A DNA stretch of 19,877 nt from Veillonella parvula (GTDB lineage Bacteria; Bacillota; Negativicutes; Veillonellales; Veillonellaceae), in the NCBI GenBank assembly GCA_947096075.1, contig CAMUQE010000016.1, positions 1-19,877 on the forward strand, given 5' to 3'. A program made the position numbers and the translations under genes. This document shows, piece by piece, positions 7,196 to 14,879 of the stretch (position 1 is the first letter of the stretch; every line of letters starts with the position of its first letter). The notes beneath the pieces are model-generated. The model saw only the letters and a program-made list of their open reading frames with translations, had not been told where the DNA came from and ran no database searches.

Positions 7196-8686
7196 ATGGA
7201 TTCTGTAACACAGACGATTGTGAACTACATAGAACAAACGGATGTGACGAACCGTGAAGACCTCCTGTCAGTGGCTCATATTGCCTTCCTAGATTATCTT
7301 GCATCCTTAGCACCAGCAGAGAGCGAACAAGCCGTTCAAGAGTTAGCTCGCTTTATAGGGGCTAAGTCATCTATAAGCTCGGATGTTAGCCGGGACATGA
7401 ACTCCAGTGTTTTGAGTGGCAAGGTTATATCAGAGGGCAATACTGGCTTAGCAATAGAGAATGTATCTAAAGCTGATAAGGCTTTGTATTATGGCTTTGC
7501 TTCGCATTATCTTGATTTTGATGATGCGCAAGCGAATCTAGCTGGTCACTTCAGTACTGTTTTATATTCTGCTTTATTGGCAGTGCTTGAGCCGACGGAT
7601 ACATGGAACGAATTCCTTCGGGCCTATATCATTGGTGCCGAGCTAGAGGGGATTATTGGTTTCCTTATCAATCCTGAACATCGGACCCAAGGATGGCATT
7701 CTACGGGGACCGTTGGTGTTATTGGAGCGGCGGCCGCTATAGGCGCTTTGCGAGGCCTTCATGGTGAAAGTTTGGCTCAGCTCTTATCTCTGGCTGCCAC
7801 ACAATCGGCGGGCATGTTCTTTCAAAGTAGTACAGATGGTAAGCCTCTCCATGCGGGACTGGCAGCACGCAATGGCGTATGGGCTTACGAACTGTTACAA
7901 CATACATCACTTCAAACTAGTACAAAACCTTTTGACCCTGAACGGGGGTGGTTTAAAACTATTGGTAATACTACCGTTACATCAGATGATATCAGTAGTC
8001 GATGGTTAGCACCAGGGCAACTTATTGATCCCGGTTTGTGGATGAAAGTCCACCCCTATTGCTCGGCAGCCATTTGTGGCGCTGAAGCAGCAGAAATCGT
8101 GGCACATAGACTATATACATCCTCTTCGTATGTATCTAAACATAACTACCTTTCACCAGATGCAGAGGAACAAGAACAATGTAGACTATGTGCCACCCCC
8201 GATTTCTCTCTTTGGGAGGATATAGATCGAGTTACTGTTCACTTCCCGCCTGGTGCTGATGCGGCGTTGCGTTATACAGCGCCAAGTACAGGTCGAGAAG
8301 GGCAGTTTTCCATAGAGTACATCGTGTACCAAGTCCTCGCTTATGGGGCTGTACAGGATGAGTTATTCAAGATAGATACTATAGACCAAGAAGTACGAGA
8401 CTGTATGTCGCGAATAGATCGTGTCTATGACTTACTGAAGGTATCCCAAAGTGAACGGATTACAAAGGTAACCGTTACATTGAAAAATGGGGATACTTTC
8501 ACAGAAACGGTGAACAATCCGAAAGGATCGCCGAAGAATCCTCTTGCTATGGAGGATATACGCATTAAACTAGGTCTCACCTTAGAGACAAAACAAATAG
8601 ATAGAGTTATTGAGGCTTTTACCAATACAGATGAGGTGGAGCCGTTCCTACGCACCTTGCGAGGGGAAGGAGTTTTACATGTTTAA
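7196..8686 (+). CDS. MmgE/PrpD-family protein
   Basis: A cytosolic enzyme of the MmgE/PrpD fold family, which includes 2-methylcitrate dehydratase, cis-aconitate decarboxylase and iminodisuccinate epimerase. Visible family motifs: HYLDFDD at 104-110, His118, GWHSTGT at 166-172, DGKPLHAGLAARNG with Lys216, and a KVHPYC motif with Lys284. The residue after HYLDFDD is Ala where many members have Thr, and the position four after Cys289 is not the usual His. A variable insert at about 305-335 makes the protein slightly long (496 aa). Canonical methylcitrate dehydration is therefore doubtful, and no prpB or prpC is nearby. AAAGGGAG precedes the ATG. The last 8 nt overlap the binding-protein gene, and the linked amino-acid ABC transporter suggests the substrate is an imported amino-acid derivative. 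Confidence 0.88.
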   Translation: MDSVTQTIVNYIEQTDVTNREDLLSVAHIAFLDYLASLAPAESEQAVQELARFIGAKSSISSDVSRDMNSSVLSGKVISEGNTGLAIENVSKADKALYYGFASHYLDFDDAQANLAGHFSTVLYSALLAVLEPTDTWNEFLRAYIIGAELEGIIGFLINPEHRTQGWHSTGTVGVIGAAAAIGALRGLHGESLAQLLSLAATQSAGMFFQSSTDGKPLHAGLAARNGVWAYELLQHTSLQTSTKPFDPERGWFKTIGNTTVTSDDISSRWLAPGQLIDPGLWMKVHPYCSAAICGAEAAEIVAHRLYTSSSYVSKHNYLSPDAEEQEQCRLCATPDFSLWEDIDRVTVHFPPGADAALRYTAPSTGREGQFSIEYIVYQVLAYGAVQDELFKIDTIDQEVRDCMSRIDRVYDLLKVSQSERITKVTVTLKNGDTFTETVNNPKGSPKNPLAMEDIRIKLGLTLETKQIDRVIEAFTNTDEVEPFLRTLRGEGVLHV

Positions 8687-9518
8687 CACTAAGAAATTAA
8701 CGAAATTGTTCGCCATCGGCGCATTGGCACTAGGCGTGCTTGTTGTGGCTGGTTGCGGTGATGATACATCTAAAGAAACAAAGGTGAATCCAGATGCCAA
8801 AGTGGTTAACGTAGCTACACGCGGTACAGTTCGCCCGTATTCCTATACAGATGATAACGGCAACCTTACAGGTTTTGACGTAGAGTTGTTGAAAGAAATT
8901 GAGCGACGTAATCCAGACCTTCACTTCAACTTCAAGCCTATGGCCGTTGATGCTGCCTTCGTAGCGATGGATGCAGGTCAAGTGGATATGATTGCAAACC
9001 AAATGCGCCGAAATCCAACTCGTGAAGCAAAATACTACTACACAAACGAGGTTAATAACTACTCTACACGTAAATTAGTGGTGAAAAACGACCGCAATGA
9101 TATTTCTAAATTAGATGATTTGAAAGGCAAAAAAATCGCCGTTACTACATCTTCTGAGTTCAACGAATTAGTAAAACAATTCAACGAAACAGCGAATCCG
9201 CAAATTGAAGTGATCTATACAGATAAAGCCGGTGCCGAAACATTGAATCTCGTTGCTACAGGCCGTGCCGATGCAGCCGGTGAGTACGAATACGTAATTA
9301 ACTCTGCTATTAAGGACCGTGGCTTGCCACTTAAAGCCGTAGGCGATGTATTGGCAGTAGTACCAACATATTTCTTGTCTAAACGCACAGATGATATGAA
9401 ACAAGTAAACGAAAAAATCGATAAAACGATGAAAGAAATGCGTGCTGATGGTACGTTGAAAAAACTTTCTGAACAATATCTTGGTGGGGATTACACATTC
9501 GATCCAACACAAAAATAA
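8679..9518 (+). CDS. Amino-acid ABC transporter substrate-binding lipoprotein
   Basis: A family 3 (polar amino acid type) solute-binding protein of 279 residues. The signal sequence ends in a lipobox, VVAGC, with Cys26 as the lipidated residue. The mature domain has the typical RGTVRPYSYTDDNGNLTGFDVEL opening and the DLKGKKIAVTTSSE second-lobe motif, ending in LSEQYLGGDYT. The start was set at the ATG at 8679, which has GAGGGGAAGGAG at 8661-8672 and begins directly with the signal peptide; an upstream in-frame ATG at 8610 would prepend sequence from the preceding gene. It overlaps the MmgE/PrpD gene by 8 nt, so translation is probably coupled. The permeases and ATPase follow. The ligand is not readable from the sequence; cystine-like or other polar amino-acid derivatives fit. 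Confidence 0.93.
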   Translation: MFNTKKLTKLFAIGALALGVLVVAGCGDDTSKETKVNPDAKVVNVATRGTVRPYSYTDDNGNLTGFDVELLKEIERRNPDLHFNFKPMAVDAAFVAMDAGQVDMIANQMRRNPTREAKYYYTNEVNNYSTRKLVVKNDRNDISKLDDLKGKKIAVTTSSEFNELVKQFNETANPQIEVIYTDKAGAETLNLVATGRADAAGEYEYVINSAIKDRGLPLKAVGDVLAVVPTYFLSKRTDDMKQVNEKIDKTMKEMRADGTLKKLSEQYLGGDYTFDPTQK

Positions 9519-9519
9519 C

Positions 9520-9546
9520 GAATAGGCCGCCTTGGCGGCCTTATTC
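9520..9546 (+). promoter_or_regulatory. Intercistronic GC-rich hairpin after the binding-protein gene
   Basis: AGGCCGCC at 9524-9531 and GGCGGCCT at 9534-9541 form a very stable stem, extended by GAAT/ATTC flanks. It is followed only by TATTCTATT, a poor T-tract. In binding-protein operons such hairpins act as partial terminators or 3'-end stabilisers that raise binding-protein levels over the permeases, which is likely here. Confidence 0.65.
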
Positions 9547-9573
9547 TATTATGTCTAGAAGTGAGGTGCTACT

Positions 9574-10290
9574 GTGGGCAAGTATTTTGATGTGTCCTAC
9601 ATGATCCAAGCGTTTCCACAGCTCTTGAATTATGTTCACGTAACGGTGCTCATCACCGTTATTTCTGCAATCTTAGGTGTTATTTTGGGCTCTATCATAG
9701 CCATCATTCGCCTCAAGAAGGTACCAGTATTAAACCAATTTTTTATTGTCTTTATCTCCTTTATGCGGGGCACGCCGTTCTTGGTACAGCTCTTCCTCAT
9801 TTACTTTGGGGTGCCAGAAATTATGTCTCATATGGGGCTTAACATGAGAAATGTGCCGGGTCTCGTATTCGTGTATGCCGTGTTTACATTGCATATTGCG
9901 GCGTATAGTGCAGAAATCATGCGCTCCAGTATTGATGCGGTTGCGCCTGGTGAGAAGGAAGCCGCTAAAAGCCTTGGTATGACCGAGGTCCAAAGCTATG
10001 TGCGCATCATCTTGCCACAGGCTTTCACCATGAGTATTCCGCCGTTGACGAACCTCGTTATCGGCATGTTGAAAGGAACGGCACTCATCTTTAACGTCGG
10101 CGTTGTCGATATGATGCGGAAGGCGGACCTCATGGGTGGCAATAGCCAGCGCTATCTTGAGTTATTCGTTGATGCGGCCATTATTTATGGCATTTTAATT
10201 ATCATCGTGTCCCTCTTGGGCCGATTGCTTGAAAAACGTTTTACCGTTGCGGGCAAGGAAACGCAACGCATTTTGATCAGTGAGGAGTAG
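9574..10290 (+). CDS. Amino-acid ABC transporter permease 1
   Basis: An inner-membrane permease of the HisM/GlnP family, 238 residues with about five membrane segments. The cytoplasmic EAA loop that docks on the ATPase is visible as EKEAAKSLGMTEVQSYVRIILPQA in the second half. The start is a GTG at 9574, chosen because GAGGTG at 9563-9568 lies 5 nt upstream; the next in-frame ATG is at 9601. The gene is followed after 6 nt by a second permease, and the two probably form a heterodimer. Between it and the binding-protein gene is the hairpin at 9520-9546. Confidence 0.92.
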   Translation: MGKYFDVSYMIQAFPQLLNYVHVTVLITVISAILGVILGSIIAIIRLKKVPVLNQFFIVFISFMRGTPFLVQLFLIYFGVPEIMSHMGLNMRNVPGLVFVYAVFTLHIAAYSAEIMRSSIDAVAPGEKEAAKSLGMTEVQSYVRIILPQAFTMSIPPLTNLVIGMLKGTALIFNVGVVDMMRKADLMGGNSQRYLELFVDAAIIYGILIIIVSLLGRLLEKRFTVAGKETQRILISEE

Positions 10291-10296
10291 GGGCTT

Positions 10297-11013
10297 ATGG
10301 GACATATAATTGATTCAACCTATATTTATGGCACCTTCTTTGCTGTCATTCCTTATGTGAAAGTAACCCTCATGATTACCTTCCTCAGCGTTGGTTTGGG
10401 TACAATCCTAGGGTTGTTAAGTTGCGTGCTACAACAAAATAAAGTATCTGTGCTCAGTCAGCTCAGCTACTTGTACGTATTATTGTGCCGCAGTATTCCG
10501 AACATGGTTCTCTTATATCTCGTGTACTATGGCTTGCCAATTTTATTCCTCGCCTTAGAGGATCAAACGGGGGTGCATGTGCCTTTTGAGAAGGTACCAG
10601 CTACCTTTGTAGCCGTTGTAGGCTTAACATTGCATACAGGAGCCTATTTGAGTGAAATCTTCCGGGCTGCCTTACAATCTGTGCCAAAAGGCCAAATGGA
10701 AGCGGCTCAAGCTATCGGTATGACATGGTTCCAAGCGTTCCGTCGTATCGTGTTGCCACAAGCGACAGTCTTTGCATTGCCCCTATTTACTAACCAATTC
10801 CTTAATACCATGAAGAGTACGAGCATCGTATTCGTTATCACTGTTATTGAATTATTTGGCGCTGCAAAGTTATATACAGAGGAAAATTCACAGTATTTTG
10901 AGGCCTATATCGTGGTGGCCGGTCTATTCTGGGTGATGGGGATTGTCTTTGAGTTTATCTTCCATCGTTTAGAAATCTATGCAAGCAAGTATAAACGAGG
11001 TAATGCATTATGA
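10297..11013 (+). CDS. Amino-acid ABC transporter permease 2
   Basis: A second 238-residue HisM-type permease, clearly related to but distinct from its neighbour, with the EAA loop QMEAAQAIGMTWFQAFRRIVLPQA. It likely pairs with permease 1 in the membrane-spanning core. The ATG at 10297 is preceded by GGAGTAGGGG at the end of the upstream gene. Its TGA overlaps the ATPase start codon in an ATGA arrangement, which indicates translational coupling of the subunits. Confidence 0.92.
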   Translation: MGHIIDSTYIYGTFFAVIPYVKVTLMITFLSVGLGTILGLLSCVLQQNKVSVLSQLSYLYVLLCRSIPNMVLLYLVYYGLPILFLALEDQTGVHVPFEKVPATFVAVVGLTLHTGAYLSEIFRAALQSVPKGQMEAAQAIGMTWFQAFRRIVLPQATVFALPLFTNQFLNTMKSTSIVFVITVIELFGAAKLYTEENSQYFEAYIVVAGLFWVMGIVFEFIFHRLEIYASKYKRGNAL

Positions 11014-11783
11014 TAGATATTAAACAAGTTCATAAATCCTTCGGGAACCGTGAAATTTTAAAGGGCATCGACCTACATGTGCCAACAGGGTCTGTAACGG
11101 TTATCCTTGGCCCATCGGGCAGCGGTAAGACGACCTTCCTTAGAACATTGAACTTTCTTGAAAAGGCTGATGCTGGGACGATGCAGTTAAACGATATTTC
11201 TGTAGACTTACATAAAGCGTCTAATAAGGAAATTTTAAACGTACGCCGCAATACATCCATGGTGTTCCAGTCTTATAACTTGTTCTCTAACAAGACTGTT
11301 ATTGAAAACATCATGGAAGGCCTTGTAACAGTTAAGAAGATGAAAAAATCTGAAGCCCGTGAAATTGCGCAACGCTTCCTCAAGGAAGTAGGCATGGAAG
11401 GCTATGACGATTACTATCCTGTACAACTTTCCGGTGGTCAACAACAACGTATCGGTATCGCCCGTGCCCTTGCGATGGACCCAGAGGTGATCCTCTTTGA
11501 CGAACCTACATCAGCCCTTGATCCTGAGCTAGTAGGCGAAGTATTGGCCGTTATCCGCAAGATTGCTAAAGAGTTAGAGGTAACCATGATTATCGTAACG
11601 CACGAAATTGGCTTTGCTAAAGAAGTAGCAGACCAAGTAGTATTCATGGAAGGCGGCGTCATCGTAGAACAAGGTGATCCGAAAATTGTCCTTGAACATC
11701 CTAAAGAAGAACGAATACGTAAATTCTTGAGCCGTTACCTTACACTAGATAGCGACTTGCCTCTAGATAGTGCGGCGCTTTAA
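11010..11783 (+). CDS. Amino-acid ABC transporter ATP-binding protein
   Basis: The ATPase that powers the importer, 257 residues and complete. Walker A GPSGSGKT is at 34-41, the Q-loop Gln at 87, the signature LSGGQQQR at 140-147, Walker B VILFDE at 160-165 with catalytic Glu165, and the switch His at 198. These are typical of the GlnQ/HisP polar amino acid class. The ATG overlaps the preceding stop by 4 nt, with AACGAGG 9 nt upstream. The GNAT gene follows after 12 nt and is very probably in the same transcript. Confidence 0.95.
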   Translation: MIDIKQVHKSFGNREILKGIDLHVPTGSVTVILGPSGSGKTTFLRTLNFLEKADAGTMQLNDISVDLHKASNKEILNVRRNTSMVFQSYNLFSNKTVIENIMEGLVTVKKMKKSEAREIAQRFLKEVGMEGYDDYYPVQLSGGQQQRIGIARALAMDPEVILFDEPTSALDPELVGEVLAVIRKIAKELEVTMIIVTHEIGFAKEVADQVVFMEGGVIVEQGDPKIVLEHPKEERIRKFLSRYLTLDSDLPLDSAAL

Positions 11784-11795
11784 ACGAGGTACATA

Positions 11796-12278
11796 ATGAA
11801 AGAATTTAGACAATTAACTGTAGATGATGCGGCTGAGTATCATGAGGTGTTGATTGCAGGCTACGCAGAAAATAAGAACTACCCTATATCCTTTGATGCT
11901 ATTAACTTTAGCCAAGAAGAGTCTCGCGCATGGATTTTAAAATATCCTGTGTATGGCCTCTACGTAGATGGCTCCTTGGTATGCTCTATTTCCTTCCGTA
12001 TGCCTTGGATACCAAAGGCTACACCAGATGTATATCCGCACATTGCACACTTTGTAACGGCCCCTGAACATAAGGGAAAGGGATATGCTCGTGAAGTCCT
12101 CGCCGAAGCAGAAGACCTACTCCGTAATGTATATAAGACACCAGCCGTAACACTAGGCACCGCCGCAGAACACCCGTGGCTTGCCAAGATGTATAAAGGC
12201 TTTGGGTTTAAAGAATACAAACGAGTACAACTACCTGGGAAGGTACATACGACAATATTTTTTAAGAAAACGTTGTAA
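11796..12278 (+). CDS. GNAT-family N-acetyltransferase (copy 2)
   Basis: The last gene of the MmgE/PrpD-ABC operon, 160 residues. It is a paralogue of the GNAT at 2517-3002 (about 110 of 160 positions identical by eye). The acetyl-CoA-binding motif appears as HKGKGYAREVL and the C-terminal block as HPWLAKMYKGFGF. ACGAGG lies about 7 nt before the ATG, only 12 nt after the ATPase stop. Its place directly after an amino-acid importer suggests that the imported compound, or a product of it, is N-acetylated. B. subtilis N-acetyltransferases encoded beside amino-acid ABC importers (YxeL, YtmI) are a functional precedent. The substrate is unknown. Confidence 0.88.
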   Translation: MKEFRQLTVDDAAEYHEVLIAGYAENKNYPISFDAINFSQEESRAWILKYPVYGLYVDGSLVCSISFRMPWIPKATPDVYPHIAHFVTAPEHKGKGYAREVLAEAEDLLRNVYKTPAVTLGTAAEHPWLAKMYKGFGFKEYKRVQLPGKVHTTIFFKKTL

Positions 12279-12363
12279 TAAAATTCCCGAATTGTTTGGA
12301 TTACAAATTTAGATAACTTAACTTGTTTTCTAAATCAGAAATATTTTTAGGGATGTACAATGC

Positions 12364-12410
12364 AAATAGTGACTAGTTAAGATAATCAACTAGTCGCTAT
12401 TTTATTTTAT
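12364..12410 (+). terminator. Terminator of the MmgE/PrpD-ABC-GNAT operon
   Basis: AAATAGTGACTAGTT at 12364-12378 pairs with AACTAGTCGCTATTT at 12388-12402 (15 bp, one G-T pair), with a 9-nt loop and a T-rich tail to 12410. Confidence 0.85.
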
Positions 12411-12525
12411 CTCTAGTTACTATTTTATATGTAATCACTATTGGTAGTTTGTATGTAGTCATTATTTTATATTTTTATCTATTGAATGATGGTTTTAACT
12501 ATTTATAGTTACTATTTTGTTAATA
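12391..12525 (+). repeat. Four degenerate TAGT(T/C)..TATTTT direct repeats
   Basis: Related units begin at 12391, 12414, 12456 and 12506. All fit TAGT(T/C)(A/G)(C/T)TATTTT, or a single-base variant of it (the third reads TAGTCATTATTTT), followed by an AT-rich tail. An inverted copy forms the left arm of the preceding terminator (AATAGTGACTA). Spacing is irregular (23, 42, 50 bp). The last unit covers the -35 region of the following gene's promoter. They may be regulator boxes or degraded duplications of the terminator arm. Confidence 0.5.
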
Positions 12526-12532
12526 CATATAA

Positions 12533-12541
12533 TGTTATAAT
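12533..12541 (+). promoter_or_regulatory. Extended -10 promoter for the small orphan gene
   Basis: TGTTATAAT is an extended -10 element. A second TATAAT lies at 12528-12533. No good -35 is present; the repeat unit at 12506-12525 occupies that position. Transcription would start near 12548, about 30 nt before the ATG. Confidence 0.5.
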
Positions 12542-12577
12542 AAATGAAAATGCTACTATTTGTGGAGTGTGAATAGG

Positions 12578-12976
12578 ATGTATGAAATCGTAAATGAACC
12601 AAATTTAATAATTGCCTTTGATATGGATACAGAGTTATCTCAATTTGGTGTGTTTGGCATATATATTAAACAGGGCTATAACATTTGTTCTGGATATATT
12701 GACCCTAGTGATTGGTCAGGAATTCGCGCTGGTTATAAAGAATTAGTTGACTTGTATGAAAACTGCAAAGGCAAAGCAACCTTTACATATATTCTGACGG
12801 GAGAAGGGGATACGCTAACATTCTCTTTAGACCAAAAGGGTGCTTTGATCATGGATGTTACTATCTGTACCACTTGTAATTACAAATGTAATATGACTAT
12901 TGAAAGTTTAGATCAAACCTATTTGCCGAGGTTTATTGAGTTTTTCAAAGAATTTTTAGAACGAGAGCCCAAATAA
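12578..12976 (+). CDS. Small uncharacterised protein, possibly immunity-protein-like
   Basis: A 132-residue soluble acidic protein with no signal peptide. The pattern is a beta-rich N-terminal half (SGYIDPSDW), a helix (GYKELVDLYENCKG), beta strands (FTYILTGEGDTLTFSL) and a C-terminal DQTYLPRFIEFFKEFL helix. This layout resembles WapI/DUF6228-type contact-toxin immunity proteins, but I recognise it only weakly. A cysteine cluster CTTCNYKC lies in the middle of the C-terminal half. The start is the ATG at 12578, with GGAG at 12564-12567; a TTG at 12560 is possible but unlikely. The gene stands alone between terminators, with no toxin beside it. Its AT-rich upstream DNA suggests an acquired or relic cassette. 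Confidence 0.6.
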   Translation: MYEIVNEPNLIIAFDMDTELSQFGVFGIYIKQGYNICSGYIDPSDWSGIRAGYKELVDLYENCKGKATFTYILTGEGDTLTFSLDQKGALIMDVTICTTCNYKCNMTIESLDQTYLPRFIEFFKEFLEREPK

Positions 12977-13010
12977 AAAGAGTCGCATCTTTGTGATGCG
13001 ACTCTTTTTT
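12975..13010. terminator. Bidirectional terminator between convergent genes
   Basis: GAGTCGCATC at 12980-12989 and GATGCGACTC at 12995-13004 form a perfect 10-bp stem with loop TTTGT. It is flanked by AAAAA on one side and TTTTTT on the other, so it can stop transcripts from both the small plus-strand gene and the minus-strand rbs operon. Confidence 0.95.
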
Positions 13011-13031
13011 GTACCCAGTTTCTATATACAA

Positions 13032-13934
13032 TTATTTTGTAACAACTTTAAGATCTACAGGGATTTTAGCTTCTACAGCTTCGCCTTTGATAACTTTTTG
13101 AGCTGTATCGATAGCGATTTTACCCATTTGGTCTGGTTGTTGCGCAATTGTTGCAGCCAATGTGCCGTCTTTAACAGCTTTGTCTGCGTCAGCAGTACCG
13201 TCGAAGCCTACGATGAAGATTGTTTTGCCTGCGGATTTAGCTGCTTGGATTGCGCCCAATGCCATTTCGTCGTTATGAGCGAAGATAGCTTGTACGTCTG
13301 GGTTAGCTTGCAAGATATTAGTTGCTACGTTCAAACCTTTTGTACGGTCGAAGTCAGCGCTTTGTTTTGCTACTACTGTTAAGTCTTTGTCAGCTACGTT
13401 GTGGAAACCTTGGCCGCGTTCACGAGTTGCGGAAGCACCAGGGATACCTTCAATTTCAGCTACTTTTGCAGCTTTGCCAACTTTATCAACGATAAGTTGA
13501 GCTGCCATTTCGCCGCCTTTTACGTTATCGGAAGCGATGTGAGCCACTACTTTGCCTTTATCAGCAGAGCGGTCAACAGTGATGACAGGAATGTTTTTAG
13601 CATTTGCTGCTTCTACGGAAGTAGAGATAGCTGCAGAGTCTACAGGGTTGATGATCAATACAGATACGCCGCTTTCAAGCAAGTCGGAAATGTCGTTTGC
13701 TTGTTTTGCAGGGTCGTTTTGAGCGTCAACGATTTTAACTTTAAGACCAAGCGCTTTAGCTTGAGCCTCAACGCCTTCTTTCATAGTTACGAAGAATGGG
13801 TTGTTCAATGTGGAAACAGAGAAGCCGATGGTGCCGGATTTTTTATCGCCGCCATTATCAGCGCTTTTACCACAGCCTGCTACAAGACCGATAACCATGA
13901 TAGCCATCGCCAACAGTAACAATAGTTTTTTCAT
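13032..13934 (-). CDS. rbsB: Ribose ABC transporter substrate-binding lipoprotein
   Basis: A family 1 (pentose/hexose) periplasmic-binding protein of 300 residues. It has a lipoprotein signal ending LVAGC (Cys21), then the typical IGFSVSTLNNPFFVTMKEGVE opening, DAQNDPAKQANDISDLL, INPVDS and VDRSADKG motifs. FAHNDEMALGAIQA and VGFDG are the classic ribose-binding protein features. AGGAGG lies 5 nt before the ATG, and the gene starts 9 nt after rbsC. It is the last gene of the operon and is closed by the bidirectional terminator at 12975-13010. Confidence 0.95.
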   Translation of the reverse strand: MKKLLLLLAMAIMVIGLVAGCGKSADNGGDKKSGTIGFSVSTLNNPFFVTMKEGVEAQAKALGLKVKIVDAQNDPAKQANDISDLLESGVSVLIINPVDSAAISTSVEAANAKNIPVITVDRSADKGKVVAHIASDNVKGGEMAAQLIVDKVGKAAKVAEIEGIPGASATRERGQGFHNVADKDLTVVAKQSADFDRTKGLNVATNILQANPDVQAIFAHNDEMALGAIQAAKSAGKTIFIVGFDGTADADKAVKDGTLAATIAQQPDQMGKIAIDTAQKVIKGEAVEAKIPVDLKVVTK

Positions 13935-13943
13935 AGGAACCTC

Positions 13944-14879
13944 CTAAGCTTTCTTGCGGTCTGCAAGAACAGCCAGTAAAATAACAATACCTTTTACGAC
14001 TTGTTGATAGAAACTGGAAACGTCGAGAATATTTAACCCGTTGTTAAGGGTACCGATAATTAGGGCACCAATTAATGTGCCAACGATATGACCACGACCA
14101 CCAGCAAGGCTTGTACCGCCAAGAACTACGGCTGCGATAGCGTCAAGTTCGTAGCCTGCACCTGCTGTAGGTTGTGCAGAGTTAAGACGAGAAGTGATGA
14201 TTGCACCAGCGATACCACAGAGCATACCAGTCAAGGCATACACGAAGATTTTAATGCGGTCAATCTTGATACCAGCAATGTAACTAACCTTTTCGCTACC
14301 ACCTACGGCGTATGTTTTACGGCCTAAGGATGTGCGGCTCAATACGAACCAGAGGACGATGAAAGCTAGGAACATTGTGATCGCTGGAACTGGAAGGCCT
14401 GCAATATCCCCTTGGCCAAAGCCGTGGAATAGAGGGGCTTGTGTAAGGCCGGAGATTGGGTTACCGTCTGTGAATACTAACGTAGCACCACGGTAGATGG
14501 TCATGGTCGCCAAGGTAGCGATAAATGGAGCTACGCGGCCATAGGTGATAACGAGACCGTTAATACCGCCCAATACAAGGCCCGCACCTGCAGCTAATAC
14601 GATAGCCAATACAGGGTCAGTACCAGTTACGATGAGGTTGGCCATCACTGCACTAGAGAGGGCAAGGATGGAACCTACGGATAAGTCGATACCGCCCGTT
14701 AAGATGACGAAGGTCATACCAAAGGCGATGATCGCATTGATGGATACTTGACGCAACAAGTTACGCAAGTTGGAGAATTCAAGGAAACTGTCGTTCATGA
14801 CAGAGATAATGATAAATAATAGGATGAGGCCGATGAGAGGGCCTAATTTTTTTACATATTGTAGAGCTTTGCTGTCCAT
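13944..14879 (-). CDS. rbsC: Ribose ABC transporter permease
   Basis: The inner-membrane permease of the ribose importer, 311 residues with about eight to ten hydrophobic segments. Family motifs include NAIIAFGMTFVILTGGIDLSVGS and GGTSLAGGRG, the latter near the C-terminus in the cytoplasmic loop that contacts RbsA. Its start codon shares one base with the rbsA stop (TAATG), a sign of translational coupling. AGGAGG lies inside the end of rbsA. It works with RbsA and RbsB. Confidence 0.95.
   Translation of the reverse strand: MDSKALQYVKKLGPLIGLILLFIIISVMNDSFLEFSNLRNLLRQVSINAIIAFGMTFVILTGGIDLSVGSILALSSAVMANLIVTGTDPVLAIVLAAGAGLVLGGINGLVITYGRVAPFIATLATMTIYRGATLVFTDGNPISGLTQAPLFHGFGQGDIAGLPVPAITMFLAFIVLWFVLSRTSLGRKTYAVGGSEKVSYIAGIKIDRIKIFVYALTGMLCGIAGAIITSRLNSAQPTAGAGYELDAIAAVVLGGTSLAGGRGHIVGTLIGALIIGTLNNGLNILDVSSFYQQVVKGIVILLAVLADRKKA

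Noticed and set aside
8610..8678. Upstream start of the binding protein
   Set aside because: It would place non-signal sequence before a clear lipoprotein signal peptide; the ATG at 8679 has a strong ribosome site.
12391..12525. CRISPR-like repeat array
   Set aside because: Units are too degenerate, spacing is irregular (23, 42, 50 bp) and no cas gene is present.
13401..13919. 172-aa ORF antisense to rbsB
   Set aside because: Shadow of rbsB; no family motif and no independent signals.
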